Source: Cobetia marina
Lineage (GTDB): Bacteria; Pseudomonadota; Gammaproteobacteria; Pseudomonadales; Halomonadaceae
Reading direction: 5' to 3'
Length of the DNA stretch: 64,000 nucleotides
Assembly (NCBI RefSeq): GCF_001720485.1
Contig: NZ_CP017114.1
Coordinates: forward strand, 1,550,001-1,614,000
Under the pieces are notes generated by a model. That model ran no database searches and was not told the DNA's origin. It was given only the letters and a program-made list of their open reading frames with translations. This document shows, one piece after another, positions 36,801-44,918 of the stretch. How positions within the stretch are numbered: position 1 is the first letter of the stretch; each line of letters opens with the position of its first letter. A program made the position numbers and the translations under genes.

Positions 36801-39800
36801 ATTGCGACAGCGACGAGATCAGCGCCTGGTCCGCAGCCGCCTGTGGGGTATCCAGCAGCGCGATCTTCAGAGACGTCTGTGGCGCGTCTGACTGAGCGGA
36901 GTCCTCAGCCATCGCTTTGCTCGCGGCCAGCCACCAGGCACCGGACATCGGCGTCGCGCTGGTATCCGTCGCCGGCAGGCTCAGGCCAAGCTGGCCGAGC
37001 AGGCGCTGCCACTGGACCATCCCCGGGTGGCTGCGCAGCTGCTCGCCGTCGTCCAGTGCCAGTATCGGACCGCTCCAGGCGGCAGGCTCGCAGCCACACA
37101 GCAGGACCTCTGCGCCGGGGGCCAGGCGTTGCACCAGCTGACTGAGCAGCTCGCGGGCCTGAGACGGCGCTTCCATGTCCAGATGCACGATCGCGACCTG
37201 TACCGGCGCCTGGGGGCTTTCCCAGCCCTCGCTGGCGGTGACATCGATCAGCGGCAGGTCTTCCTGCAGGCGCTGGGCCTCGCCGAACGCACTCTGGCTG
37301 GCGGCGAGGAAGGTGTAATCCAGCGCATCGAAAGACGGTTCACGCCGGTCGGCGAGACGCAGTGCTTCCAGTCGCTGTCCCAGCCACGGGCCACCGGCAC
37401 CGAGTTCCAGCACCGACAGGCGCTGGCCAGCGGGCAGTTCACTCAGGCTGCGGGCGAGACGTTGGTCCAGCTGCGCGCTCAGCCACTGCCAGCCGGCATT
37501 GCCGACGGCGGTCTTGAGCAGGGTGGGGATCAACGGCTGGCGCAACTGTGCCAGCGCCGCCTCGGCGTCCTGGGTGAGGGTGTCAGTGGCGAGGCCCTCC
37601 ACGCCGGAGACTTGAGCGGTAGGCGAGAGCTGCTCGGCCTCGTCGAGGACATCGGTGGCGTCGGCTTCAGACCCGGACCCGGACCCGGACCCGGACCCGC
37701 CCATCGGCATGCCACGGTTGAGCCATTCGTCCAGGTGCAGATGCAGGCGACCTGCCGCATGCGTCAGCGGGAACTGCCCCGGATAGTCACGAACCAGCAG
37801 CTGCCAGATGTCGCGGGCCGCCGGCAGGTCCAGCGGGTGGATCTGCCAGTCGCCGCTCTCGCGGGATTCGGTCAGGCCCTGGGCACTCGCCCAGTCGAGC
37901 AGCACGCGGGTGAACAGCGGGCTGCGGCGCTGCCAGCGGGACAGCGCCTCGTGATCCAGATGCGGGGCTGCCGGATCGCCCGGCGCCGCGTGGCGCATCA
38001 GTGTCTCGTGCACGCTGGCCAGCATCAGGCTGTCGAGCAGCGGCTCCAGCTCATCACGGAAGCGGTGGCTGTCTTCCAGCGGATGCGTGGTGTCGTCGCT
38101 GTGGGCAAGCTCGGGCGCCATCGCCTCGGCGACCAGCGATTCCAGCGCCAGGGCGGCGGCAGGGCGCGGACTCAACGGATGCGGCGCCGCCGTCAGGGCG
38201 ATATCCAGATAATCGAGGTGGGCCGTGCCATCGCGACCCAGGCGCACGGCCCGGAAGCGCGCTTCCTCGGCCACGGCCACGGCGCGCCCGTCAGCATCGT
38301 ACAGCTCGAAATCGGCACACAGCGAATGCGGGCCGCGCGAGCGCAGGACCACGCGGGCGGTAGTGATCTGTGAGGCACGTACCTGCTCACGCACCTGCAG
38401 ACGGCCGACCCGCACCGGCACGAACGCCATGCCATCGCTGGCGGCCGTCTGGCCCTGAAGCACGCCCAGCAGCGGGATGAACAGCTGGAAGGCGCTGTCG
38501 AGCACCCCGGGGTGCAGGTGGAAGTCACCGTCCTGCATGAGCATTTCCGGGGTCAGCGCGAAGCGCGCCAGCACCTGCGGATGCGGGGCAGCACCGACGG
38601 TGTGCCTGTTGACTGCGCCTTCGCTGCCATGCTCGACCCAGATCTGCTCGGCGGCGCGGAAGTGCGGGCCGTAGTGCAGGCCCAGCTGGGCGGCGGCCGC
38701 GATGTGGGCCTCGCGATCCAGGTCGGCGGCACGCGTGGGCAACGCCGGGGCGCGACGCTCCAGCAGACGGCCACGCGTGGCCGTAAAGGCGCGCGCTACC
38801 GCATGCAGGTTCCACTTGTCGGCATCTTCGGCGCGGGTCTCGCGGCTTTCCAGACGCATGGCACCGTTGCGGCTGTCGAGTGACAGACGCGTCAGGCGCA
38901 GGGTGGTGTCATCGAGCAGCAGCGGGGCGCGAATCTCGAAGTCCTCGAGATCCAGCACGTCGGGCAGGGAATCCTCCTCCGCGCTGGCGGCCTGCCATTC
39001 GTGGGCGGCCGCCAGACACTGCTCCAGATAGCCGGCACCCGGGAAGACGGCACTTTCGCCGACCTGGTGATCGGCCAGCCACGCGACCTTGCGGGTATCG
39101 AGCTGCGCCTCCCAGGTCAGCTGCTGCTGAGCGAGACGATAGCCGAGCAGCGGATGCACGTAATGGCGCTCCAGCAGGCGCTGGCCTTCGCTGGTGGTCT
39201 TCACCCAGCACGGCGTGCGCTGCCAGGGGTAGGTCGGCAGATCGACGAAGCGACCGGCCACCGGGAACAGACGAGTGAGATCCACCGCACCGGAGAGCAG
39301 CAGGCGGCCACGCAGGTGCTCCAGCGCCTCCAGGCCATCATGGCGGCGCTCCAGACTGGCCAGCACCTGTCCCGCCGGCGCCTCGTCACTGCGCGCCTTG
39401 AGGACATCATTCAGATAGCTGCGCAGAATCGGATGGGCACCGATCTCGACCAGCAGACGATGACGGCCAAGGTCCGCCTCGCTGGCGGACTGCCAGCTGA
39501 CCAGACGTGTGACGGCGGCCTCGAACTGCACCGGCTGACGGATGTTCTCCCACCAGTAGCTGGCGTCCAGGCGTTCGCCTTCGATCACGCTGCCGGTGAC
39601 GGTGGAGAGGAAGGGAATGCGGGTGGCGCGGGGCGTCAGCCCTTCGAGGGAGGCGAGCAGGCCGTCCTTGATCGGGTCCATCGCCGGGCTGTGGAAGGCA
39701 TAGTCGAGCCCCAGCACGCGGGCGAAGGTGCCCTGTGCGGAAAGCTCGGCACTCAGGGCCTCGAGGCGTTCGCGGTCGCCGGCCAGCGTGGTGCCGCGCG

Positions 39801-41952
39801 GGCCGTTGATGCCAGCCAGTGACAGCGAGGCCCATTGTGGCTGTTCCAGCCACTCGCACATCTCGCTCTCACCCAGCCCCACCGCCATCATCGCGCCGCT
39901 GCCGCGGGTGCGTCCCTGATGGTGGCTGCGCTGGAAGATGACACGGGTCGCCTGCTCGAGGCTCAAGGCACCGCTGGCCCAGGCCGCCGCCACTTCGCCC
40001 ACGCTGTGGCCGGTGACGGCCACCGGCTGGATGCCGCGTTCGATCAGCCATTCGGTGATCGCCACCTGCAGGGCGAACAGGGTCGGCTGGGCGATCTCGG
40101 TGGCGTCGAGGCGGTTCTCGCCGTCCTCGGCCAGACTGCCGTCCAGTTCCTTGAGCAGCTCGAAGCCATTGTACTCGCGGAAGGCCGCATCCAGTCGGGT
40201 CAGGCAGGCGCGCACGCTGGCGGATTCCTGCATCAGGGTGCGACCCATGCCGGCCCACTGACAGCCATTGCCGGAATACACGAACACCGGCCCACGCTCG
40301 CGAGTGAGGGAGGGCGCGCCGGCCGCCTTGCGCGGCGAGGCACCGTTGTCACTCTCGGCGGGCAGCGGGGCGAGGCGGTCCGCCAGGGTGATGCGCGGAT
40401 GATCGCCAAGCGCAGCCTCACCGCCCAGGGTGTCGAGGTCCTCGATCAGCTGCTCCAGGCTGTCGGCACTCAGCAGCGCGCCGTGCACGTGATGCTCACG
40501 GCGGGCCGCCAGGTGCCAGGCGAGGTCGTAGAGGCTCGGGGCGGCATCGTGCGCCTGCGTCTCACGCAGGTGCTCGGCCAGCTCGCGCGCCATCTGTCTG
40601 AGCGCCTCGGGGGAGCGGGCGCTCAGGCGCAGCGGCGGCGTCTGGTCGCCGTCAGTCGTCGGTTGCGCTACCGCCGGTTCGGGGGCACTTTCCAGCAGCA
40701 CGTGGGCGTTGGCGCCGCCGAAGCCGAAGGAGTTGACCCCGACCACCAGACGGCCGGAGGCCTTGAGCTTGCGCGGCTGGGTGACGATGTCGAGATTCCA
40801 CTCGTCGCTGCGAATCTTCGGATTCAGGCGCTGGATCTTGATGGTGGCCGGCACCTCGCGGTGGGCGATCACACCCAGCGCCTTGGCCAGCCCCGCCACG
40901 CCGGAGGCCGTCTCCAGGTGGCCCATGTTGCTCTTGATCGAGCCGATCGGCAGCGGGCTTGAGCGCTTCTGGCCGATGGCGGCACCGATGGCGCGGGTTT
41001 CCAGTGGGTCACCAACGGCGGTGCCGGTGCCGTGGGCCTCGAGATAATCAATCTCGTCAGGCGTCACGCCGGCCAGTTCACAGGCGCGCTCCATCAGCTG
41101 GATCTGCGCGGCGGGGTTGGGCACGGTCAGGCCGGACTTGTAGCCATCGGTATTGACCACCGAGGAGGCGACGACGGCGAGGATGCGATCGCCATCGACG
41201 AGTGCCTGATCAAGGTCCTTGAGCAGGAAGATGCCGCCGCCCTCGGAGCGCGCGTAGCCATCGCCCGCCTCATCGAAGACCTGACAGCGGCCGGTCTTCG
41301 AGAGCATGGTGGCCTTGGAGAAGATCAGGAAGCCGTAAGGGTGCAGGTGCAGGCTGATGCCGCCGGTCAGCGCCATGTCGGTCTCGCCGCTGCGGATCGA
41401 CTGGCAGGCCTGATGGAAGGCGACCAGCGACGAGGAACAGGCGGTGTCCAGCGACAGGCTCGGCCCATGCAGGTCAAAGGCATAGGACAGGCGGTTGGAG
41501 GCCACGCTGGAGGTGTTGCCGGTGGCGGTATTCGGGCCGATGGCGCTCAGGTCATCCGCCATGCGATAGGAATAGTCGAGACTCGCCACGCCCATGAAGA
41601 CGCCACAGCGCGAGCCGCGCATCTTCTCGGCGGGAATGCCGGCGTGCTCGATGGCCTCCCAGCTCATCTCCAGCAGCATGCGCTGCTGAGGGTCCATGTT
41701 GGCGGCTTCGCGTGGGCTGATGCCGAAGAACGCCGGGTCAAAGCCCGAGATGTCGCCCAGCGAGCCGGCGGCGAAGCTGTAGCTCATCCCCGGCGCCTTC
41801 TTGTCCGGGTGCAGGAGGGAGTCCTTGCTCCAGCGGTCATCGGCGACTTCGGTCACCATGTCCTTTCCGGCCAGGAGGTCGTCCCACAGAGTGGCCTGAG
41901 TGGTGCCGGGGAAACGGCTGGCAGCGCCGATGATGGCAACGCGTCGGGTCAT
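33817..41952 (-). CDS. rkpA: Highly reducing type I polyketide/fatty-acid synthase (RkpA-like)
   Basis: 2,711 residues from the ATG at 41952 (AGGAG 7 nt upstream; ATGA overlap with rkpI). Domains in order: KS with DTACSSS Cys172, EAHGTGT His307 and NMGHLE His345; AT with GHSVGE Ser650 and YAFHS near 751-755; DH with DHQVGESAVFPGAGY near 961 and HPGVLDSAFQ; a methyltransferase-like region (LELGAGGPWLG near 1515, possibly inactive). Then ER from about 1935 with HGAAGGVGIAALQ near 2070; KR with LVTGGLGGFGL near 2300 and catalytic Tyr near 2455; ACP with GFDSLMGVEL Ser near 2629. No thioesterase, so the chain must leave by another enzyme, plausibly RkpG. It matches the RkpA fatty-acid-synthase-like protein of Sinorhizobium capsule loci. 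A GGACCC microsatellite encodes a Gly-Ser linker. Confidence 0.92.
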   Translation of the reverse strand: MTRRVAIIGAASRFPGTTQATLWDDLLAGKDMVTEVADDRWSKDSLLHPDKKAPGMSYSFAAGSLGDISGFDPAFFGISPREAANMDPQQRMLLEMSWEAIEHAGIPAEKMRGSRCGVFMGVASLDYSYRMADDLSAIGPNTATGNTSSVASNRLSYAFDLHGPSLSLDTACSSSLVAFHQACQSIRSGETDMALTGGISLHLHPYGFLIFSKATMLSKTGRCQVFDEAGDGYARSEGGGIFLLKDLDQALVDGDRILAVVASSVVNTDGYKSGLTVPNPAAQIQLMERACELAGVTPDEIDYLEAHGTGTAVGDPLETRAIGAAIGQKRSSPLPIGSIKSNMGHLETASGVAGLAKALGVIAHREVPATIKIQRLNPKIRSDEWNLDIVTQPRKLKASGRLVVGVNSFGFGGANAHVLLESAPEPAVAQPTTDGDQTPPLRLSARSPEALRQMARELAEHLRETQAHDAAPSLYDLAWHLAARREHHVHGALLSADSLEQLIEDLDTLGGEAALGDHPRITLADRLAPLPAESDNGASPRKAAGAPSLTRERGPVFVYSGNGCQWAGMGRTLMQESASVRACLTRLDAAFREYNGFELLKELDGSLAEDGENRLDATEIAQPTLFALQVAITEWLIERGIQPVAVTGHSVGEVAAAWASGALSLEQATRVIFQRSHHQGRTRGSGAMMAVGLGESEMCEWLEQPQWASLSLAGINGPRGTTLAGDRERLEALSAELSAQGTFARVLGLDYAFHSPAMDPIKDGLLASLEGLTPRATRIPFLSTVTGSVIEGERLDASYWWENIRQPVQFEAAVTRLVSWQSASEADLGRHRLLVEIGAHPILRSYLNDVLKARSDEAPAGQVLASLERRHDGLEALEHLRGRLLLSGAVDLTRLFPVAGRFVDLPTYPWQRTPCWVKTTSEGQRLLERHYVHPLLGYRLAQQQLTWEAQLDTRKVAWLADHQVGESAVFPGAGYLEQCLAAAHEWQAASAEEDSLPDVLDLEDFEIRAPLLLDDTTLRLTRLSLDSRNGAMRLESRETRAEDADKWNLHAVARAFTATRGRLLERRAPALPTRAADLDREAHIAAAAQLGLHYGPHFRAAEQIWVEHGSEGAVNRHTVGAAPHPQVLARFALTPEMLMQDGDFHLHPGVLDSAFQLFIPLLGVLQGQTAASDGMAFVPVRVGRLQVREQVRASQITTARVVLRSRGPHSLCADFELYDADGRAVAVAEEARFRAVRLGRDGTAHLDYLDIALTAAPHPLSPRPAAALALESLVAEAMAPELAHSDDTTHPLEDSHRFRDELEPLLDSLMLASVHETLMRHAAPGDPAAPHLDHEALSRWQRRSPLFTRVLLDWASAQGLTESRESGDWQIHPLDLPAARDIWQLLVRDYPGQFPLTHAAGRLHLHLDEWLNRGMPMGGSGSGSGSGSEADATDVLDEAEQLSPTAQVSGVEGLATDTLTQDAEAALAQLRQPLIPTLLKTAVGNAGWQWLSAQLDQRLARSLSELPAGQRLSVLELGAGGPWLGQRLEALRLADRREPSFDALDYTFLAASQSAFGEAQRLQEDLPLIDVTASEGWESPQAPVQVAIVHLDMEAPSQARELLSQLVQRLAPGAEVLLCGCEPAAWSGPILALDDGEQLRSHPGMVQWQRLLGQLGLSLPATDTSATPMSGAWWLAASKAMAEDSAQSDAPQTSLKIALLDTPQAAADQALISSLSQSLEARGHQVAHVTLPPQDTPEALFARFSSVDHLVALPAKASDAAATNARQCARQQLLTEITQAFEAAQEQDDSLVAPTLWVLTHDVAAMWQSPPSGDATTTEAPADAASWGFARSLTNESQALDIRLLDTPVLGSDVVSTSALMSALVQEVEAPDHEQEVVLDANGARFATRLRQVTAPAQARLAMTAEQASHETAAGQSETDRKDRRSVSLGFSQPGQLRNLEWQPRHLPEVARGDVEVRVEATGLNFRDVMYTLGLLSDEAIEHGFSGPSLGLEFSGVVTRAGDNAEFAVGERVVGFGPASFSDRLVIADTALARVPQGVSLEAAATIPTTFFTVYYALKHLARLEAGEKVLIHGAAGGVGIAALQIAEWLGAEVFATVGSPAKRDFLALMGIENVYDSRSHGFAEDILADLAARQQRDPSVDARGVDVVLNSLAGEAIVQNLRVLKPFGRFCELGKRDFYENTPMGLRPFRNNLSYFGIDSDQLMKECPGLTTRLFREMMALFEDGTLAPLPYTTFDASQVVEAFRYMQQARQIGKVVVTQRSLAAPLSEAQSAPAGNRTSGMSTSGLAAHSGELHLDPAASYLVTGGLGGFGLRSAEWLAAQGARELVLLGRSGAASDEAQAGVARLEAQGVRVHALACDVADEAALTAVFSRFVTSADASEAKDAIAPLKGIIHAAAVIDDALIRHLDAERIQRVMTPKLEGARLLDRLSAEHALDFFVLYSSATTLFGNPGQSVYVAANHWLEGLAASRRARGLPATCARWGAIEDAGFLARNEKTREALKNRLGGDALMADHALACLGEMIVSDQQALALGQPGRSLGVLELEWGALARFLPTAATPRFDEIARRAGDDDGSQAQQDDIAAALAGLSGEALQTAIVEILKGELSKILLIDVAAIDVNKSVYDMGFDSLMGVELMTAVEARLGISIPVMMISEAATLWRLAERLMHKMSAADGEDAESSSEDQAMAQLVKQHGGDAIPQGERGEMVSK
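37671..37699. repeat. GGACCC hexanucleotide microsatellite inside rkpA
   Basis: About five copies of GGACCC in a row, encoding Gly-Ser repeats (GGSGSGSGSGSE) in the linker before the methyltransferase-like region. Hexamer steps keep the reading frame. Confidence 0.85.
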
Positions 41953-43700
41953 GAGAGGCTCCTGAACTTCTGAGTCGCGGCGCTGTGGCGAGCATGACGG
42001 GCGGTCGCCTCCAGCAGCGCACTTCCTAATGTGTCGATATTGGTGACGCGCGGGTCGCCCTTGCGGCATTGCTCGTCAGTCTTGAAAGGCCCATCGCAGT
42101 CGAGGGCCCACTCCATCAGCTCCGGGTCCTCGTCGCGCACGGTCGCCATGGTCTGGCGCGCGGTGTCGTCGGATTCCGGCAGGGCGCTGGACCAGATGAA
42201 GCCATCGGTCACGCCATTGGGTTCTCCCAGGGTCGCGTAGACCTCGGGCATGATCGGTACGTGATCCCCATAGAAACACAGCAGCCCGCCGCGCGGCAGT
42301 CTGGAAAGCGCCGTGGTCAGCTGGCCGATCATCGCATCGGCGTTCACCAGGTGACGCAGATAGATGCCGAGTTCCTGACAGTTGTCCGGCAGATCGCCGT
42401 CATGCCACTCCGACAGGCGAGCCGTGTCCAATGTCTCCAGATGCAGCGGCCCGTGATTCTCCATGGTGATCACCTGGATGAACAACGGGGTATCGCCCGC
42501 GGCCAGCAGACAGTCTTCCACCTTGGCGGCCACGGCGGCATCGCTGATGTACTGACCACACCTGTCGGCATCGCTGAAGTGCGCGATGTCGAGGAATTCA
42601 TCGAAGCCCATGCGCTTGAGCACCTGATTGCGCAGATAGAAGGTGCCCGGATACGGGTGGATGCACAGGGTGCGATAGCCCAGCGCCTTGTAGCTGGCGG
42701 CCAGGTTGGAGACATCACGCCTGGCCAGCTGGTGGTAGGGGTTGAACATGTGCACGCCGAGCTGCTCGGCGGTCAGGCCGGTGAGGAAGGCCGTCTCGGT
42801 GCGCACGGTATTGGCGCCCCAGGCCGGTACGGCCAGTCGTCCGCAGGGCAGCCCCTGAGACAGGGCGGTGAAGTGACAGCGGTCCAGATTCGGCAGCAGG
42901 TCATCGCGCACCTTGGGGTAGACGCGGCGCGCATCGAAGAAGGATTCGCTCTGAACGCTCACCACGTGGGGCAGACAGCCTGGTGCATCTTCGTTGCCGA
43001 TCGCCTCCAGCGCCTCACGCGCCGTCTGCCCGGCGGCCTGCAGGGGATCGTGATCCGGCATCAGCGGGCGACGGGCCAGGCGAGCGTATGCCAACAGGTA
43101 GGCGACCATGCCGCGCTCACGCAGGTCATATTCCGGGAACAGCATGATGTCTCGAGTCAGTCGATTGCCGAGCGCATAGGTCATGGCGCCGCTCGCCAGC
43201 AGCAGGGCGATCAGCGGTACCAGCCAGGCGCCGGTGTCATCGGCGTAGCGCGCAGAGAACCCCAGTGCGGGTTCCAGCCACAGACCCGTCCCGATCGCCA
43301 GTGCGCCGGCGCAGAGGGCGGCAATCGTCAGGCCGATGCCGAAGAAGGGGATATACAGCCGGGGATGCTTGATGGCGTCGGTAAAATACTCGAAGTCCTG
43401 GCTCAGGAAAGGCTCACGCAGCGAGACGTATTTGGTGTGACTGACCTGCAGCACCACCAGCCACAGGGCATTGACGACCACCACGGAAAACCACGGGCGT
43501 TGCGTGATCAGGGTGCAGAGCGCCCAGCTCGCGCACCAATACCCCACATGGGCGAGCTGGGCGCTCCAGGACCGGCGCCAGAAGACCACCGGTGCCGAGT
43601 CCATCTGGCGCAGGATCAGATGCTCCAGCACCAGCGTGACCAGCAGCCCTGCCAGCAGCGGCCAGACCATGAAAGACACGAACGCAATGACAAACTCCAT
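41949..43700 (-). CDS. rkpI: LtaS-like sulfatase-fold membrane transferase (RkpI-like)
   Basis: 583 residues: about five N-terminal membrane segments (to about residue 185) and a large periplasmic alkaline-phosphatase/sulfatase domain. Its metal-site motifs are VVSVQSESFFD, GANTVRTETAFLTG (candidate Thr nucleophile), ITMENHGPLH and CFYGDHVPIMPE. This is the architecture of LTA synthases and phosphoglycerol/phosphoethanolamine transferases. In rhizobial rkp regions the equivalent RkpI is needed for K-antigen, with unknown reaction. Here I infer transfer of a phospho-head group onto the capsule lipid. The gene overlaps rkpA (ATGA) and sits 127 nt after rkpH. Confidence 0.82.
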   Translation of the reverse strand: MEFVIAFVSFMVWPLLAGLLVTLVLEHLILRQMDSAPVVFWRRSWSAQLAHVGYWCASWALCTLITQRPWFSVVVVNALWLVVLQVSHTKYVSLREPFLSQDFEYFTDAIKHPRLYIPFFGIGLTIAALCAGALAIGTGLWLEPALGFSARYADDTGAWLVPLIALLLASGAMTYALGNRLTRDIMLFPEYDLRERGMVAYLLAYARLARRPLMPDHDPLQAAGQTAREALEAIGNEDAPGCLPHVVSVQSESFFDARRVYPKVRDDLLPNLDRCHFTALSQGLPCGRLAVPAWGANTVRTETAFLTGLTAEQLGVHMFNPYHQLARRDVSNLAASYKALGYRTLCIHPYPGTFYLRNQVLKRMGFDEFLDIAHFSDADRCGQYISDAAVAAKVEDCLLAAGDTPLFIQVITMENHGPLHLETLDTARLSEWHDGDLPDNCQELGIYLRHLVNADAMIGQLTTALSRLPRGGLLCFYGDHVPIMPEVYATLGEPNGVTDGFIWSSALPESDDTARQTMATVRDEDPELMEWALDCDGPFKTDEQCRKGDPRVTNIDTLGSALLEATARHARHSAATQKFRSLS

Positions 43701-43827
43701 GTAATGCCGACCTCGTTAGCGCTGCCACGGCAGCAGCGGTGTAATGTTCTGGCGCAGATCGCGACCGTCTGGAACCCTGCCCGCGATGCCTGGCATGCGT
43801 CGGACAGGGTGGGGGTGAGGCAGCCAT

Positions 43828-44721
43828 TCAGTGAGTGTAATTGAACCATCCCAGCAGACGCTGTGAGATACCGGCTGGCAGCACGCTGAGCCACCAGCAG
43901 CCGAAATTGAGCGGGAAGGGGAAGCTGATGCGGGCCCGGTTGCGTGCCGCACCCTTGAGAATGCGGCGTGCGGCTTGCTCGGCGGGCATCTCGAAGGGTT
44001 TGGGGCCCGGCATCGCCTCGCACATCGGGGAGGTGACATAGCCGGGCATCACCACCGTCACGCCGACCCCGAACGGCTTCAGCCAGCTTCTCAGTCCTTC
44101 CCCGTAGGCCTTCACCGCCGCCTTGCTGCCGCTGTAACTCGGCGTGAGTGCCAGGCCGTGCCAGGCGGCAAGCGAGCTGAGCAGCACCAGCTGGCCGCTG
44201 CCCCGCGCCTTCATCGCCATGGCCAGATGATGCGCCATGCCGAAGGTGCCCACCACGTTGGTCTGCAGCAGGCGACGCGCATCTTCCCAGCGCTCGCCAT
44301 TGCCCTGGGGGCCGATGTCGGTGTTCATGCCGGCATTGGCGATGGCGATGTCCGGCACTCCCTGTGCGCAGACCTCATCCAGCCAGGTGAAGAGTGTCTC
44401 TTCATCGCACAGGTTGAGTACCGTGCACTCCACCTCGGCACCCAGTGCGCGGCATTCGCCGGCAATGGCATCCAGCTTGCGCTGCTTGCGACCGGTGAGG
44501 ATCAGCGTGGTGCCCCGGGCGGCATAGGCACGCGCGAGCGCACCGCCTATCTCGCCGGTCGCGCCCGTGATCAGCACGCGGCGCAGGGCAGTGGCGGGAC
44601 GCGAACTCTGCTGCGGTGCGCCATCCGGAGCTTGCTTTCCTTCACGCTGCTCGGTGGTCGTTGCGTTATCCCGTGCGGACGGTGCCTGGGTGTCAGGCTG
44701 CTGCGGGGGCATTGCCGTCAT
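43828..44721 (-). CDS. rkpH: Short-chain dehydrogenase/reductase (RkpH-like, 3-ketosphinganine-reductase-like)
   Basis: 297 residues from the ATG at 44721 (GGGAG 7 nt upstream), overriding a longer open frame to 45012. Classical SDR: cofactor motif LITGATGEIGGALA, NLCDEETL, IANAGMN, catalytic SSLAAWHGLALTPSYSGSKAAVKAY with Tyr-x3-Lys, then PGYVTSP. The basic residue pattern LTGRKQRKLD after beta2 suggests NADPH. The C-terminal FPFPLNFGCWWLSVLPAGISQRLLG is hydrophobic and probably membrane-associated, as in ketosphinganine reductases. Likely reduces the keto group made by RkpG; that is inference from the gene set. Confidence 0.82.
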   Translation of the reverse strand: MTAMPPQQPDTQAPSARDNATTTEQREGKQAPDGAPQQSSRPATALRRVLITGATGEIGGALARAYAARGTTLILTGRKQRKLDAIAGECRALGAEVECTVLNLCDEETLFTWLDEVCAQGVPDIAIANAGMNTDIGPQGNGERWEDARRLLQTNVVGTFGMAHHLAMAMKARGSGQLVLLSSLAAWHGLALTPSYSGSKAAVKAYGEGLRSWLKPFGVGVTVVMPGYVTSPMCEAMPGPKPFEMPAEQAARRILKGAARNRARISFPFPLNFGCWWLSVLPAGISQRLLGWFNYTH

Positions 44722-44918
44722 GATCGTCTCCCTTGAATCCCGACACTCACGGTCGGCAGTTCCCTTGCGTTGTTCATGGTCGTTCTTCTTGTGGCCCTTA
44801 GGCAGACACGCGGCCTGCCTTCGGGGGTTCCGGCTCTGCAAGGCGCCTGATGGCGCTCTCATGATCGACGGTGGCATCCCTGCCAACGACGACCTCGATG
44901 TCCGGCCCGGAGGCAGGA

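Noticed and set aside
37027..38373. 448-codon + strand frame and similar long frames across 32.3-45 kb
   Set aside because: Antisense shadows of the G+C-rich PKS and neighbouring genes; the minus-strand proteins have full catalytic motifs.
40665..40675. Near-ops match (GGCGGTAGCGC) on the minus strand
   Set aside because: Only 10 of 12 positions fit ops and it lies deep inside the rkpA coding region; likely chance.
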